Shown one piece after another: positions 36,272-44,976 of a DNA stretch of 64,000 nt. Below the pieces are notes generated by a model. It did not search any database. It had not been told where the DNA came from and saw only the letters and a list, made by a program, of their open reading frames with translations. The position numbers and the translations under genes were made by a program. Position 1 is the first letter of the stretch. The number at the start of each line of letters is the position of its first letter. This DNA comes from Flavobacteriales bacterium (GTDB taxonomy: Bacteria; Bacteroidota; Bacteroidia; Flavobacteriales_F; PHOS-HE28): contig JADZAC010000039.1 in assembly GCA_020852835.1 (NCBI GenBank), positions 114,623 to 178,622 on the forward strand, written 5' to 3'.

Positions 36272-37168
36272 TTATCGTTCGTTGAAGGCGAGCAGCGTCA
36301 TCCACGCTTGTTCGCGGTGGCCTTGTGCCAGCAGCTCCTTGGCGCGCCGGTGAAGGGCCTCTTCCAGGGCGGCCGGATCGTGGGCCAGGCGGATGAAGAG
36401 CTCCGGGAGTTCGGTGAGCTTGTATTCGTTCACGGCCGTTTCATCGGGAATGGTGCGCAGGCTACCCAGCTGGCCCAGGTCATTGCCGGAAAGCGTACGG
36501 CTATTGCGCACGGCGGCGGGCAGGGCATCCACGCCCACGCCGTAAGCCTGGTTGGGCTGGGTGAGCTCGAACAGGGCATCGCCATGGGCGCGGCAATAGT
36601 ACGCGCCGCCCAATCGGCCCACCAGGTCGAGCCGACGGTGGTCCAGTTTGCCCTGGGCATCGAGCATGGCCTCATCCACGTGCACCAGCACCACCTCGCA
36701 CACCACCAGGTTTGCGGCGCCGCCGCCGGTGCCGGTCTCGATCACTTGGGTCACCTTGCATTCGAATTGCACCGGGCTCTCCTTCACGCGGAAAGGCCGC
36801 ACCTTGGCCGACGGCACCGGGGTGAGGCCGGATTTGGCGAACTCGTCCACGCCTTCGGGAAACTCGCCGCTGGCCACGGACACCTGCTGCACCATGGCAT
36901 AGGTCACCACGTTGATCACCACCTCGGGCACCGCCTTCACGTTGTGGTAGCTGTGCTTGGTGGTGTTGTCGCGGCCGCGGCGCGCCGGGCTGAAGATGAG
37001 CACCCCGGGGTTGGCGCCGAAGGCGTTGAAGAAGCTGAAGGGGCTGAGGTTGGGCCGGCCTTGCGCATCGATGGTGCTGGCCAAGGCAATGGGCCGTGGC
37101 CCGATGGCGCCCGTGAGGTACCCGTGCAGTTCGGGAACGGAGACCAACGCGGGATCGACGAGCTTCAT
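36272..37168 (-). CDS. Flavin reductase family protein (FMN-binding split barrel)
   Basis: A 298-residue protein. The N-terminal 200 residues match the flavin reductase-like/DIM6-NTAB family: GAIGPRPIALASTIDAQGRPNLSPFSFFNAFGANPGVLIFSPARR (about 21-65) contains the FMN-binding segment, and NVVTYAMVQQVSVASGEFPEGVDEF follows. About 100 extra C-terminal residues (EYKLTELPELFIRLAHDPAALEEALHRRA) are helical and seen in many Bacteroidota members of this subfamily. The partner oxygenase is unknown. It is divergent from the tRNA gene, and probably transcribed with the DUF3127 gene. Confidence 0.85.
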   Translation of the reverse strand: MKLVDPALVSVPELHGYLTGAIGPRPIALASTIDAQGRPNLSPFSFFNAFGANPGVLIFSPARRGRDNTTKHSYHNVKAVPEVVINVVTYAMVQQVSVASGEFPEGVDEFAKSGLTPVPSAKVRPFRVKESPVQFECKVTQVIETGTGGGAANLVVCEVVLVHVDEAMLDAQGKLDHRRLDLVGRLGGAYYCRAHGDALFELTQPNQAYGVGVDALPAAVRNSRTLSGNDLGQLGSLRTIPDETAVNEYKLTELPELFIRLAHDPAALEEALHRRAKELLAQGHREQAWMTLLAFNER

Positions 37169-37221
37169 AAAAACACGGGCCGAAGGGGACGGCGAAGGTA
37201 ATCCGCCAACGGCAACCGGGT

Positions 37222-37229
37222 TATCTTTG
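37222..37229 (+). promoter_or_regulatory. -7 box upstream of tRNA-Leu
   Basis: TATCTTTG, exact TAnnTTTG match, 42 nt before the mature tRNA 5' end. Confidence 0.45.
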
Positions 37230-37270
37230 CCGCCTTGCCGGGGCGCGCCTCAACGCGGTTTGGCGGACGG

Positions 37271-37352
37271 ACGGACGTGGCGGAATTGGTAGACGCGCTG
37301 GTCTTAGGAGCCAGTACCGTGAGGTGTGGGGGTTCGAGTCCCCCCGTCCGTA
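37271..37352 (+). tRNA. tRNA-Leu (anticodon UAG)
   Basis: The acceptor arm ACGGACG (37271-37277) pairs with CGTCCGT (37345-37351). The D arm is GCGGAATTGGTAGACGC. The anticodon stem CTGGT/GCCAG encloses the loop CTTAGGA with anticodon TAG at 37305-37307. A short variable arm follows, then the T arm GGGGG-TTCGAGT-CCCCC (37328-37344). The discriminator is A37352, and CCA is not encoded. It reads CUN leucine codons. It is followed by tig. Confidence 0.95.
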
Positions 37353-37456
37353 CAGCATAGGCCGCACTTGGCAGCAAACTCCTTGATGCGGTACGCATCC
37401 CGAAAAAACGAACACCCGATCCTGCGGCCGCAGTTGCGGCCGGCAACATTCATCCC

Positions 37457-38809
37457 ATGAACATTGAACGCGAGGAAACAGGCAACCTGACAGCAACGCT
37501 GAAGCTCAAACTGGACCCGGCGGATTACGCCCCGGCCGTGGAAAAAACCTTGAAGGACCAGCGCAAAACGGCCTCTTGGCCCGGCTTCAGGCCCGGCCAG
37601 GTGCCCATGAGCATCATCCGCAAACGCATTGGCAAAAGTGTGCTGGTCAACGAGGTGGAACGCCTGGTGGACAGCAACCTGCGCAGCTACATCGAGGAGA
37701 ACAAACTGCGTGTGCTGGGCCAGCCCTTGCCCAACCACGAAGGTGTGGACCACAACAACTGGGAGGAGCCCGGCGAGTTCAACTTCCGTTACGAAGTGGG
37801 CATGGCACCGGCCATCGAGGTGAACATGGACGCCAAGCTGGGAGTGAAGCTGCCGGTGGTGGACGTGAACGAAGAGCTCGTGGACAAGGAAGTGGCGGAC
37901 ATGCAGCGGCGCTTTGGAAAACTGATCGACGTGGAGGCCGCCGGCGACAAGGACATGCTGATCGGCGACCTGATCGAGCTCGACGGCGCAGGCCAGATCA
38001 AGCCGGGCGGCCTGATGAACCGCACTACCATCACCATGGAGGACCTGGCCGAAGAGGTGCGCAGCCTGTTCCTGGGCAAAACGGCGGGCGATGCGGTGGA
38101 GGTGGATCCCCACAAGGTGAGCAAGGGCCATGACGACCTGGCCAAGATGCTGGGCACGGACCATGAGGCGGTGCACCACCTGGCCGGCAACATGCGTTTC
38201 CGCATCGCGGAGATCAAGCGGATGGAATCCTTGGAAACCGGGCCGGAGCTGTTTGCCCGGGTGTTCGGGCCGGAGGCCGTGGCCGATGAGGCGGAATTCC
38301 GCGCCAAGGTGAAGCAAGGCCTGGAGGAGATGTTCCGCCAGGACAGCGAGCGCATCTACAAGCGCCTGGTGGTGAACGCGCTGATGGACCAAGCCTCCAT
38401 CGGCCTGCCCGATGCTTTCCTCAAGCGTTGGATCGCCGTGACCAACCAAAAGCCCATCACCCCGGAGGAAGTGGAAAGCGGCTATGCTGAATATGCGCAG
38501 GGCTTGCGCAAGCAGTTGATGCAGGACCGCATTGTGGAGAAGTACGGGTTGGAGGCCAAGGTGGAGGAGATCACCGAATTCGCCAGGCGGTACATGTCCG
38601 GGCAATTCGCGCAGTATGGCATTCCCGAGCCGGAGGAAGCACGCTTGCAGGAAATGACCGGCCGCATGCTGGGCGACCAGGAGCAGGTGCGCAAGATCCG
38701 CGACACCATTGTGGAGCGCAAGCTCATTGCCCACTTCAAGGCCATGCTCAGCCCGGTGGAGGAACGCCTGTCGCTGGACGACTTCGTAAACTTGGCCCGC
38801 CAGGCCTAA
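37457..38809 (+). CDS. tig: Trigger factor (ribosome-associated chaperone)
   Basis: Binds the ribosome exit tunnel and shields nascent chains. The 450-residue protein has the N-terminal ribosome-binding domain with the signature region GFRPGQVPMSIIRKRIGKSVL (about 43-63; usual core GFRxGxxP). A reduced PPIase-like middle part follows (about 150-240), then the helical C-terminal chaperone arms. As in other Bacteroidota, the PPIase core is degenerate. It heads the tig-clpP-clpP-clpX cluster, with only 49 nt to the first clpP, so the three genes to 40219 probably form one transcript. Confidence 0.95.
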   Translation: MNIEREETGNLTATLKLKLDPADYAPAVEKTLKDQRKTASWPGFRPGQVPMSIIRKRIGKSVLVNEVERLVDSNLRSYIEENKLRVLGQPLPNHEGVDHNNWEEPGEFNFRYEVGMAPAIEVNMDAKLGVKLPVVDVNEELVDKEVADMQRRFGKLIDVEAAGDKDMLIGDLIELDGAGQIKPGGLMNRTTITMEDLAEEVRSLFLGKTAGDAVEVDPHKVSKGHDDLAKMLGTDHEAVHHLAGNMRFRIAEIKRMESLETGPELFARVFGPEAVADEAEFRAKVKQGLEEMFRQDSERIYKRLVVNALMDQASIGLPDAFLKRWIAVTNQKPITPEEVESGYAEYAQGLRKQLMQDRIVEKYGLEAKVEEITEFARRYMSGQFAQYGIPEPEEARLQEMTGRMLGDQEQVRKIRDTIVERKLIAHFKAMLSPVEERLSLDDFVNLARQA

Positions 38810-38858
38810 GGGAAAAATTGCATCCGGCCGTCTTCCGTACCACAAGCACCGCCTGTAC

Positions 38859-39524
38859 ATGGTTCCACCAGACGAGTTCCGCAAACATGCGGTGAAGCAC
38901 TGCGGCATCAGCAGCACTTCACTGGACGGCTACATCACCCGGTCAATGACCCCGTACATCATCGAGGAACGCCAGCTCAATGTGGCGCAGATGGACGTGT
39001 TCAGCCGCTTGATGATGGACCGCATCATCTTCTTGGGCACCGCGGTGGACGACCAAGTGGCCAACATCATCCAGGCGCAGCTGCTCTTCCTGGAAAGCGT
39101 GGACCCGAAGAAGGACATTCAGATCTACCTCAACAGCCCCGGCGGCGAGGTGTATGCGGGCTTGGGGATCTATGACACCATGCAGTACATCGTGCCGGAC
39201 GTGGCCACCATCTGCACGGGCATGGCCGCCAGCTTCGGGGCCGTGCTCTTGTGCGCGGGCGCCAAAGGCAAACGCAGCGCGCTCACCCACAGCCGGGTGA
39301 TGATCCACCAGCCGCTCGGCGGGGCCCAGGGCCAGGCCAGCGACATGGAGATCGTGATCAACGAAGTGAAGAAGCTCAAGAAAGAACTTTACGACATCAT
39401 CAGCCACCACACCGGGCAACCTTTTGAAAAGATCGAGAAGGACAGCGACCGTGACCACTGGATGATCGCTGCCGAGGCGAAGGCCTACGGCATCATTGAC
39501 GAGGTGCTCACGCGCAAGGCCTGA
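38859..39524 (+). CDS. clpP: ATP-dependent Clp protease proteolytic subunit, copy 1
   Basis: A serine peptidase that forms tetradecameric chambers with ClpX or ClpA. The 221-residue protein has a full catalytic triad at the canonical spacing: Ser125 (GMAASFGAVLL), His150 (MIHQP) and Asp199 (SDRDHWM), and the LNSPGG oxyanion segment. It is collinear without gaps with the second copy, 26 nt downstream, and identical over long stretches (residues of about 32-60 and 66-96). Differences concentrate at the N-terminal axial loop (residues 1-31), at position 97, near 144-156 and toward the C-terminus. It probably pairs with ClpX at 40382. Confidence 0.95.
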   Translation: MVPPDEFRKHAVKHCGISSTSLDGYITRSMTPYIIEERQLNVAQMDVFSRLMMDRIIFLGTAVDDQVANIIQAQLLFLESVDPKKDIQIYLNSPGGEVYAGLGIYDTMQYIVPDVATICTGMAASFGAVLLCAGAKGKRSALTHSRVMIHQPLGGAQGQASDMEIVINEVKKLKKELYDIISHHTGQPFEKIEKDSDRDHWMIAAEAKAYGIIDEVLTRKA

Positions 39525-39550
39525 CCCACCAACGAACGAATACCTGCCAG

Positions 39551-40219
39551 ATGTTCCACAAAGACGAATTCAAGAAGTACGCGGTGAAGCACCGCAACAT
39601 CAACAGCTTGGCCTTGGATGGCTACATCCAGGCGTCCATCACCCCGTACATCATCGAGGAACGCCAGCTGAACGTGGCGCAGATGGACGTGTTCAGCCGC
39701 TTGATGATGGACCGCATCATCTTCCTGGGCACCGGCATCAACGACCAGGTGGCCAACATCATCCAGGCACAACTGCTCTTCCTGGAAAGCGTGGACCCCA
39801 AGAAGGACATCCAGATCTACCTCAACAGCCCCGGCGGCGGCGTGTACGCCGGCCTGGGCATCTACGACACCATGCAGTACATCGTGCCGGACGTGGCCAC
39901 CATCTGCACGGGCATGGCCGCCTCCATGGGGGCCGTGCTGCTGTGCGCCGGTGCCAAGGGCAAGCGCAGCGCGCTCAAGCATGCCCGGGTCATGATCCAC
40001 CAGCCCATGGGCGGTGCCGAAGGCCAGGCCAGCGACATGGAGATCACGGTCAACGAGATCAAGAAGCTCAAGAAGGAGCTCTATGAGATCATCAGCAGCC
40101 ACAGCGGCCAGCCGTTCGACAAGGTTTCCAAGGATGGCGACCGCGACTACTGGATGATCGCCGAAGAGGCCAAGGCCTACGGCATGATCGATGAACTGCT
40201 GGTGCGCAACCCCAAGTAA
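39551..40219 (+). CDS. clpP: ATP-dependent Clp protease proteolytic subunit, copy 2
   Basis: A 222-residue paralogue of the preceding gene, with an intact triad (Ser125 in GMAASMGAVLL, His150 in MIHQP, Asp199 in GDRDYWM). GMAASMG and MIHQPMGG are closer to the usual ClpP wording than copy 1 (GMAASFG, MIHQPLGG). Both copies keep the hydrophobic pocket and the handle region, so homo- and hetero-tetradecamers are both possible. A strong intrinsic terminator follows, separating it from clpX, which has its own -7 box. Confidence 0.95.
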   Translation: MFHKDEFKKYAVKHRNINSLALDGYIQASITPYIIEERQLNVAQMDVFSRLMMDRIIFLGTGINDQVANIIQAQLLFLESVDPKKDIQIYLNSPGGGVYAGLGIYDTMQYIVPDVATICTGMAASMGAVLLCAGAKGKRSALKHARVMIHQPMGGAEGQASDMEITVNEIKKLKKELYEIISSHSGQPFDKVSKDGDRDYWMIAEEAKAYGMIDELLVRNPK

Positions 40220-40258
40220 GCCAAGGCGTTCCGAACTTGTTCCCGCACCTGCACCAAG

Positions 40259-40288
40259 GAAGGCCGTTCAACAACGGCCTTCTTTTTT
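40259..40288 (+). terminator. Intrinsic terminator after second clpP
   Basis: A perfect 10-bp stem, GAAGGCCGTT (40259-40268) and AACGGCCTTC (40273-40282), with loop CAAC, followed by TTTTTT. Confidence 0.92.
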
Positions 40289-40335
40289 GCCCACTGGTGA
40301 ACAAGTATATCCGGCCGGCCCGCTGGCGGGTTCCG

Positions 40336-40343
40336 TATCTTCG
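40336..40343 (+). promoter_or_regulatory. -7 box of clpX promoter
   Basis: TATCTTCG, one mismatch from TAnnTTTG, 38 nt before the clpX ATG and downstream of the clpP terminator. Confidence 0.4.
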
Positions 40344-40381
40344 CGGTCCGCTGCGGCGTACCAACGCCAAGCTGTTGCCAC

Positions 40382-41617
40382 ATGGAAAAGAAAGAGGTGA
40401 AGTGCTCCTTCTGCGGGCGAGACAAGCAGGACACCAATGTGCTCATCGCCGGCATCACCGGGCACATCTGCGACAGTTGCATCACCCAGGCACAGGCCAT
40501 CATTGCCGAAGAACTCGGCCAGCGGGAAACCGCGGAGCTCGAAGGCAGCTTGGCCTTGCAGAAGCCGGCGGACATCAAGGCGTTCCTGGACGAGTACATC
40601 ATCGGGCAGGATGACGCCAAGAAGGTGCTGAGCGTGGCGGTGTACAACCATTACAAGCGGTTGATGCAACCCGCCGGCCATGCCGATGAGGTGGAGATCG
40701 AGAAGAGCAACATCATCCTGGTGGGCGAAACGGGCACCGGCAAAACACTGCTGGCCAAAACCATCGCCCGCATGCTCAACGTGCCCTTCGCCATTGCGGA
40801 CGCCACCGTGCTCACCGAGGCGGGTTACGTGGGCGAGGATGTGGAGAGCATCCTCAGCCGCCTGCTCCAAGCAGCGGATTACGACGTGTCCAAGGCCGAG
40901 CGCGGCATCGTGTTCATCGACGAGATCGACAAGATCAGCCGCAAGAGCGACAGCGCCAGCATCACCCGCGACGTGAGCGGCGAGGGCGTGCAGCAGGCCT
41001 TGCTGAAGCTGCTGGAAGGCTCCGTGGTGAACGTGCCGCCACAAGGCGGGCGCAAGCACCCCGAGCAAAAGTTGATCCAGGTGGACACCCGCAAGATCCT
41101 CTTCATTTGCGGGGGAGCCTTCGATGGCATCGATAAGATCATCGCCCGGCGCGTGCGCAGCAGTGCCGTGGGCTACAGCGCCAGCAAGGCCGCGCGCATC
41201 GGCGATGAAAACCTCTTGCAGTACGTGAGCCCCACCGACCTGCGCAGTTACGGCCTCATCCCCGAGCTCATCGGCCGATTCCCCGTGCTCACCTACCTGG
41301 ATCCCTTGGACCGTGACACCCTGCGCCGCATCCTCACCGAGCCCAAGAACGCGCTGGTCAAGCAGTACATCAAGCTCTTCGAAATGGACCGCGTGAAGAT
41401 CAGCTTCGACAAAAAAGTGCTGGACTTCATCGTGGACCGGGCCATTGAATACAAGCTCGGCGCGCGCGGGCTGCGCAGCATCTGCGAAGCCATCATGACC
41501 GATGCCATGTACGAGATGCCCGGCAACAACGAGCATCCCAGCGAACTGCGGATCACCCTCGGCTACGCCCGCGAGAAGTTCGATCGCTCGCGCATGAGCC
41601 AGTTGAAGGTGGCTTGA
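40382..41617 (+). CDS. clpX: ATP-dependent Clp protease ATP-binding subunit ClpX
   Basis: AAA+ unfoldase that feeds tagged proteins to ClpP. The 411-residue protein has the N-terminal zinc-binding domain (Cys8, Cys11, Cys30, Cys33), Walker A GETGTGKT at 115-122, the pore loop GYVGED, Walker [10 protein letters not shown] at 176-184, and sensor motifs with [12 protein letters not shown] and [10 protein letters not shown]. The IGF-type loop that docks on ClpP is not exact but lies in the usual place (about 260-270, around [10 protein letters not shown]). Order and length are standard. Confidence 0.97.
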   Translation: MEKKEVKCSFCGRDKQDTNVLIAGITGHICDSCITQAQAIIAEELGQRETAELEGSLALQKPADIKAFLDEYIIGQDDAKKVLSVAVYNHYKRLMQPAGHADEVEIEKSNIILVGETGTGKTLLAKTIARMLNVPFAIADATVLTEAGYVGEDVESILSRLLQAADYDVSKAERGIVFIDEIDKISRKSDSASITRDVSGEGVQQALLKLLEGSVVNVPPQGGRKHPEQKLIQVDTRKILFICGGAFDGIDKIIARRVRSSAVGYSASKAARIGDENLLQYVSPTDLRSYGLIPELIGRFPVLTYLDPLDRDTLRRILTEPKNALVKQYIKLFEMDRVKISFDKKVLDFIVDRAIEYKLGARGLRSICEAIMTDAMYEMPGNNEHPSELRITLGYAREKFDRSRMSQLKVA

Positions 41618-41695
41618 CCCACGGCACGCCTGCCGTTCACATTTTTTCGTGGCTCCCCTTCACGGGACCGCATGTGCCGGGCGCTGGCCGCAGGC

Positions 41696-41703
41696 TACCT
41701 TCG
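41696..41703 (+). promoter_or_regulatory. -7 box for the DUF2911 gene
   Basis: TACCTTCG, one mismatch from TAnnTTTG, 22 nt before the ATG at 41726. Confidence 0.4.
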
Positions 41704-41725
41704 TGCCGTTCAAAAACCGGTACCC

Positions 41726-42562
41726 ATGAAACGAATTCTTCTCCCGGTGGCTGCAGCCGCACTCACCTTCTCGGCATCCGCACAAGAGCTGCCCGCTTCC
41801 AGCCCCCATGGCGAGTTGGAACAAGTGGTGGGCCTCACCGAAGTGGATGTGGACTACTCGCGCCCCAGTGTGCGCGGCCGCAAGATCTTCGGCGACCTGC
41901 TGGCCTATGACAAGCTCTGGCGCTTGGGCGCCAACGCCAATACCACCGTGGAGTTCAGCGGGCCCGTGGTGGTGGAAGGCCAACAGCTGGCCAAGGGCAA
42001 ATACTCCCTGTTCGCCATCCCCGGCAAGGACTCCTGGGTGATCATCTTCAACAAAAACTCCAACCTGTGGGGTGAAGGCGGCTACAAGGAAGCCGAGGAT
42101 GCCCTGCGGGTAACGGTGCGCGCGCAGCCGACTGAATTCACCGAAACCCTCACCATCTCCTTCGATGATGTGAAGGACGACAAGGCCCGAATGGACATCC
42201 GTTGGGAAAACACCCGCGTCAGCGTTGGGCTGCATGCCGACGCCACGGCCCAAGGCATTGCCAACATCAAGGAAGCCTTGGCCAAGCCCGATGCCAAGGC
42301 CGGGGCCTACCACGGCGCCGCCCGCTTTGCCTTGGAGCGCGGCATCATGACCAAGGAAGCATTGGAGTGGGCGCAAAAGGCCGCCTCCATGGACCCCAAG
42401 TTCTACGTGCTCCACACCTTGGCGTTGGCCCAAGCGGCCAATGGCCAAAAGGCGGCGGCGATCGCCACGGCGGAAACCAGCATGGCCGAAGCCAAAAAGG
42501 CGGGAGATACGGCATACGTGCGCAAGAACGAAGACAAGATCAAGGAGTGGAGCGGGAAGTAG
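41726..42562 (+). CDS. DUF2911 exported protein
   Basis: A 278-residue protein. A signal peptide (MKRILLPVAAAALTFSASAQ) is followed by a DUF2911 domain of about 150 residues with the typical words VDYSRPSVRGRKIFGDLLAYDKLWRLGANANTTVEFS and KGKYSLFAIPGKDSWVIIFNKN. The C-terminal 90 residues are helical and TPR-like (ALEWAQKAASMDPKFYVLHTLALAQAANGQ). It is common in Bacteroidota; the function is unknown. I chose the ATG at 41726 because it begins the signal peptide. It stands alone, with its own promoter box and terminator. Confidence 0.88.
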   Translation: MKRILLPVAAAALTFSASAQELPASSPHGELEQVVGLTEVDVDYSRPSVRGRKIFGDLLAYDKLWRLGANANTTVEFSGPVVVEGQQLAKGKYSLFAIPGKDSWVIIFNKNSNLWGEGGYKEAEDALRVTVRAQPTEFTETLTISFDDVKDDKARMDIRWENTRVSVGLHADATAQGIANIKEALAKPDAKAGAYHGAARFALERGIMTKEALEWAQKAASMDPKFYVLHTLALAQAANGQKAAAIATAETSMAEAKKAGDTAYVRKNEDKIKEWSGK

Positions 42563-42580
42563 TTGCCACCCCCGAACGCA

Positions 42581-42621
42581 GCAAGGCCCCTGTTCCTCCA
42601 TGGAGCAGGGGCCTTGCTTTT
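42581..42621 (+). terminator. Intrinsic terminator after the DUF2911 gene
   Basis: GCAAGGCCCCT (42581-42591) pairs with AGGGGCCTTGC (42607-42617), with the inner palindrome CTCCATGGAG, followed by TTTTA. Confidence 0.88.
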
Positions 42622-42825
42622 AACTAACCCGGTGCAACACGGATGGGATCGCGGCCATCCGTGTCCTTCCGTGTTTCGTTTCACCGATCCGTCCCCTGCG
42701 GACCGGACCAGGAAGAAGGTAACGGACAGGAGCCCGCTCATTCGTGCCGATCCGCGGGATGCTTGGGTCATGCACAGGGTTCCACAGGGCGCATTCCTGC
42801 CAGGGATCAACTCCACCTGCAACGC
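42622..42825. other. Gene-free stretch with a short inverted repeat
   Basis: Part of the 326-bp gap between convergent genes. ACACGGATGG (42637-42646) and CCATCCGTGT (42655-42664) form a 10-bp hairpin. The wording 'ccatccgtgtccttccgtg' belongs to the same low-complexity style as the CAGGAT repeat at 13.7 kb. I see no gene here. Confidence 0.6.
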
Positions 42826-42862
42826 GAACCGCCCCCTCGTGGCTGGCACGAGGGGGCGGTTC
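42826..42862. terminator. 15-bp hairpin at the end of the minus-strand T9SS gene
   Basis: GAACCGCCCCCTCGT (42826-42840) has an exact reverse complement at 42848-42862, with a 7-nt loop. It lies 26 nt beyond the stop of the gene at 42889. There is no T-tract. Confidence 0.65.
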
Positions 42863-42888
42863 CTTGTGGGCAAGGGCCTTGGAGAGGC

Positions 42889-44802
42889 TTACTTCAGTGT
42901 GATGCGCTGCACGTTGGCACGGGCGCCATCGCTAACGCGCACCGTGTAGATGCCGGCGGCATTGCCGCTCAGGTCCAGCGTAGTGCGGGTACCATTGAAG
43001 CTGGCGGTCTCCACCACTTTGCCCAAGGCGTTGAACACCTCCACGTTCATCTTGCCTGGGTTTTCCACGCGGATCTCCACCGGGCCGTTGGTGGGGCTGG
43101 GGTACATGGTCACCCCTTGCAAGCTGGCCGCTTCCTGGATGCCGATGGTGGCGCTGCTGCTCAGCCGTACGCCCCAAGCCGTTCCATTTCCACCGTAGAG
43201 GTAATTGTTGTCTGGATCCACAGGGGTCCAGAGCACGCTGGCCATGCCCGGCTGGGGTACGGTATTGTCATCCACGATGTACACGTCACTCTCCCCTTCC
43301 TGATACAACTTCACCCCTACGAAATAGCCTCCCGGTGACAGGGTGTAGGGGTCGAAGAAGGCCACGGATGCTTCGCCTGCGGCGATGTCGTCTTCGGTGA
43401 TGACCCGGATGTCCGATTCCACCAACGGGGATCCCGGGGTGGCGGGCGAAAGCGTGTAGGCAGCCGTGTCCGCCACGGTGGCAATGAAGAAGCTGCCGAC
43501 CTCGGTGGATGCCCCCAGCAGCATGGTCACACCGGTCACGGTCATGTCCTCGTGTAGCTCCACGTAGTTCAGGAAGCGTACATCCTGGGTGTTGTCAGCG
43601 AAGGAAGCGGTTCCTGCTTGGGAATGCGACTGGATCGAATCCGGATAGACTCCCACACCATCCAGGCCGTACACGTCTTCGGTCACTTCGAAGTAGCGGT
43701 ATCGTTCGTTGTTGGATGGATCATCATCCTGGCCAATGGCATCGCTGGTAACCGTGAAGTGCGCGGTGTAGAGCCCCAAGGGCAGGGGAAGGGGAATGGT
43801 AAGGTTGGCATCCGCAACTGCGGTGTCGGCGTTCTGGATGTCCGGCAAGTTGATCGAAGTGGAAGCCACTTCGGTGCCACCGCTGTTCTTCAGGCTGACG
43901 TTCACCGTGATGTTCTCCTGTGTGTTCAGCCCGAAATTGGAGATGCTGGCACCCACGTTGATCGTGGAAAGCATCTGGCTTTGGGGAACACGGCCAAATT
44001 CGTAGCCACCACCGAATTGCGAGGTGTAGCCATAGTCCATCACCAGTTCGTTTTCCGGGATCGGGGACAGTTCAACATCATCGATGGCCCAGTAGTACTC
44101 CCAACCGCCCCGCCATTGGAATTGCAGGTAAACCGTGGACTGGTTGGCGGCCACCGAACTGATGTTCACCGCCACCGACTGCGGGTTATAGGAGAAGCGT
44201 TCGCAAGGCGGGGTGGGGTTGCCGGTTTTCAGGCAAGGGAACGGTGCGAAGTTGGTCCAGTTGACACCGTCGGTGCTTACCCGGACCTTCACTGCCGTGT
44301 CCGCGTCATTGTCATAAACACCAATGGTGCTCTTCATGGTGAGCAGCACGGAGGGTTGGCCGGAGCAATCGATGGCGCCGGTGGTCAGGCGGGTGAGATG
44401 GTTGGTGGTGGGCGCGGAGGTCAAGCCACGGTCGGAGTTGGCCCACAAGTAGCCATTGGATGCACCGGGGGCAAGAAAGGTGAGGATCTGCTCCCAGTTG
44501 AGCGAGGCCACGGTAACAGCGCCGGGGTCGTTGGACCATTCGAAGTTCACCGGTGTTTGGCCGCCCGGGGTCAGGTCGTCCACGGTGGTCCATCCTGCCG
44601 GCAGACCGCCATCGGAAAAATCCTCAGAGTAGAAGGCGGCACGGGCAGCGGAAGCAGCTGTAACCGTTGGTGCAGGTGGATGCATGGCAGGCCATGCGGG
44701 GTTGTGCTGTTTGGGGGTCTTTAGCAGCGTATGGTGCTGCTGGGCCTGGGTAGCGCCGACCATGGCGGTAAAGGCCGCAGCGCTGAGGTAGAGTTTAAGC
44801 AT
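42889..44802 (-). CDS. T9SS surface protein, paralogue 1
   Basis: A 637-residue exported protein with signal peptide MLKLYLSAAAFTAMVGATQAQ (start at 44802). The N-terminal half has a jelly-roll-like domain typical of proteins with an 'EDFSDGGLPAGWTTVDDL' opening and a 'WRGGWEYYWAIDDVELS' closing (MAM/concanavalin-like fold). A CARDB-like Ig region follows (VGASISNFGLNTQENITVNVSL), then a region around SDIRVITEDDIAAGEASVAF. The type A T9SS tail (MYPSPTNGPVEIRVENPGKMNVEVFNALGKVV...) ends VQRITLK. It is about the same architecture as the next gene, with a nearly identical tail. The function is unknown. Confidence 0.88.
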   Translation of the reverse strand: MLKLYLSAAAFTAMVGATQAQQHHTLLKTPKQHNPAWPAMHPPAPTVTAASAARAAFYSEDFSDGGLPAGWTTVDDLTPGGQTPVNFEWSNDPGAVTVASLNWEQILTFLAPGASNGYLWANSDRGLTSAPTTNHLTRLTTGAIDCSGQPSVLLTMKSTIGVYDNDADTAVKVRVSTDGVNWTNFAPFPCLKTGNPTPPCERFSYNPQSVAVNISSVAANQSTVYLQFQWRGGWEYYWAIDDVELSPIPENELVMDYGYTSQFGGGYEFGRVPQSQMLSTINVGASISNFGLNTQENITVNVSLKNSGGTEVASTSINLPDIQNADTAVADANLTIPLPLPLGLYTAHFTVTSDAIGQDDDPSNNERYRYFEVTEDVYGLDGVGVYPDSIQSHSQAGTASFADNTQDVRFLNYVELHEDMTVTGVTMLLGASTEVGSFFIATVADTAAYTLSPATPGSPLVESDIRVITEDDIAAGEASVAFFDPYTLSPGGYFVGVKLYQEGESDVYIVDDNTVPQPGMASVLWTPVDPDNNYLYGGNGTAWGVRLSSSATIGIQEAASLQGVTMYPSPTNGPVEIRVENPGKMNVEVFNALGKVVETASFNGTRTTLDLSGNAAGIYTVRVSDGARANVQRITLK

Positions 44803-44923
44803 CGTGCAACAGAGGGGTTGGTTTGACATGCAAGTTACCATGTGGAACGATCTGGAAGGAAGCTGCATGGCTTCCGCATGGAGCGGGAAGGCGCCGCCAC
44901 CGTGCCAACCTTTGGTGAAAATG

Positions 44924-44958
44924 GAACACCCCCGGCAGCAGGGCCGCCGGGGGTGTTC
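44924..44958. terminator. Hairpin after the second paralogue
   Basis: GAACACCCCCGGC (44924-44936) is complementary to GCCGGGGGTGTTC (44946-44958), with a 9-nt loop. It lies 18 nt beyond the stop at 44977 and separates the two tandem minus-strand genes. Confidence 0.65.
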
Positions 44959-44976
44959 AAAAAGGAGTTGTACGAC

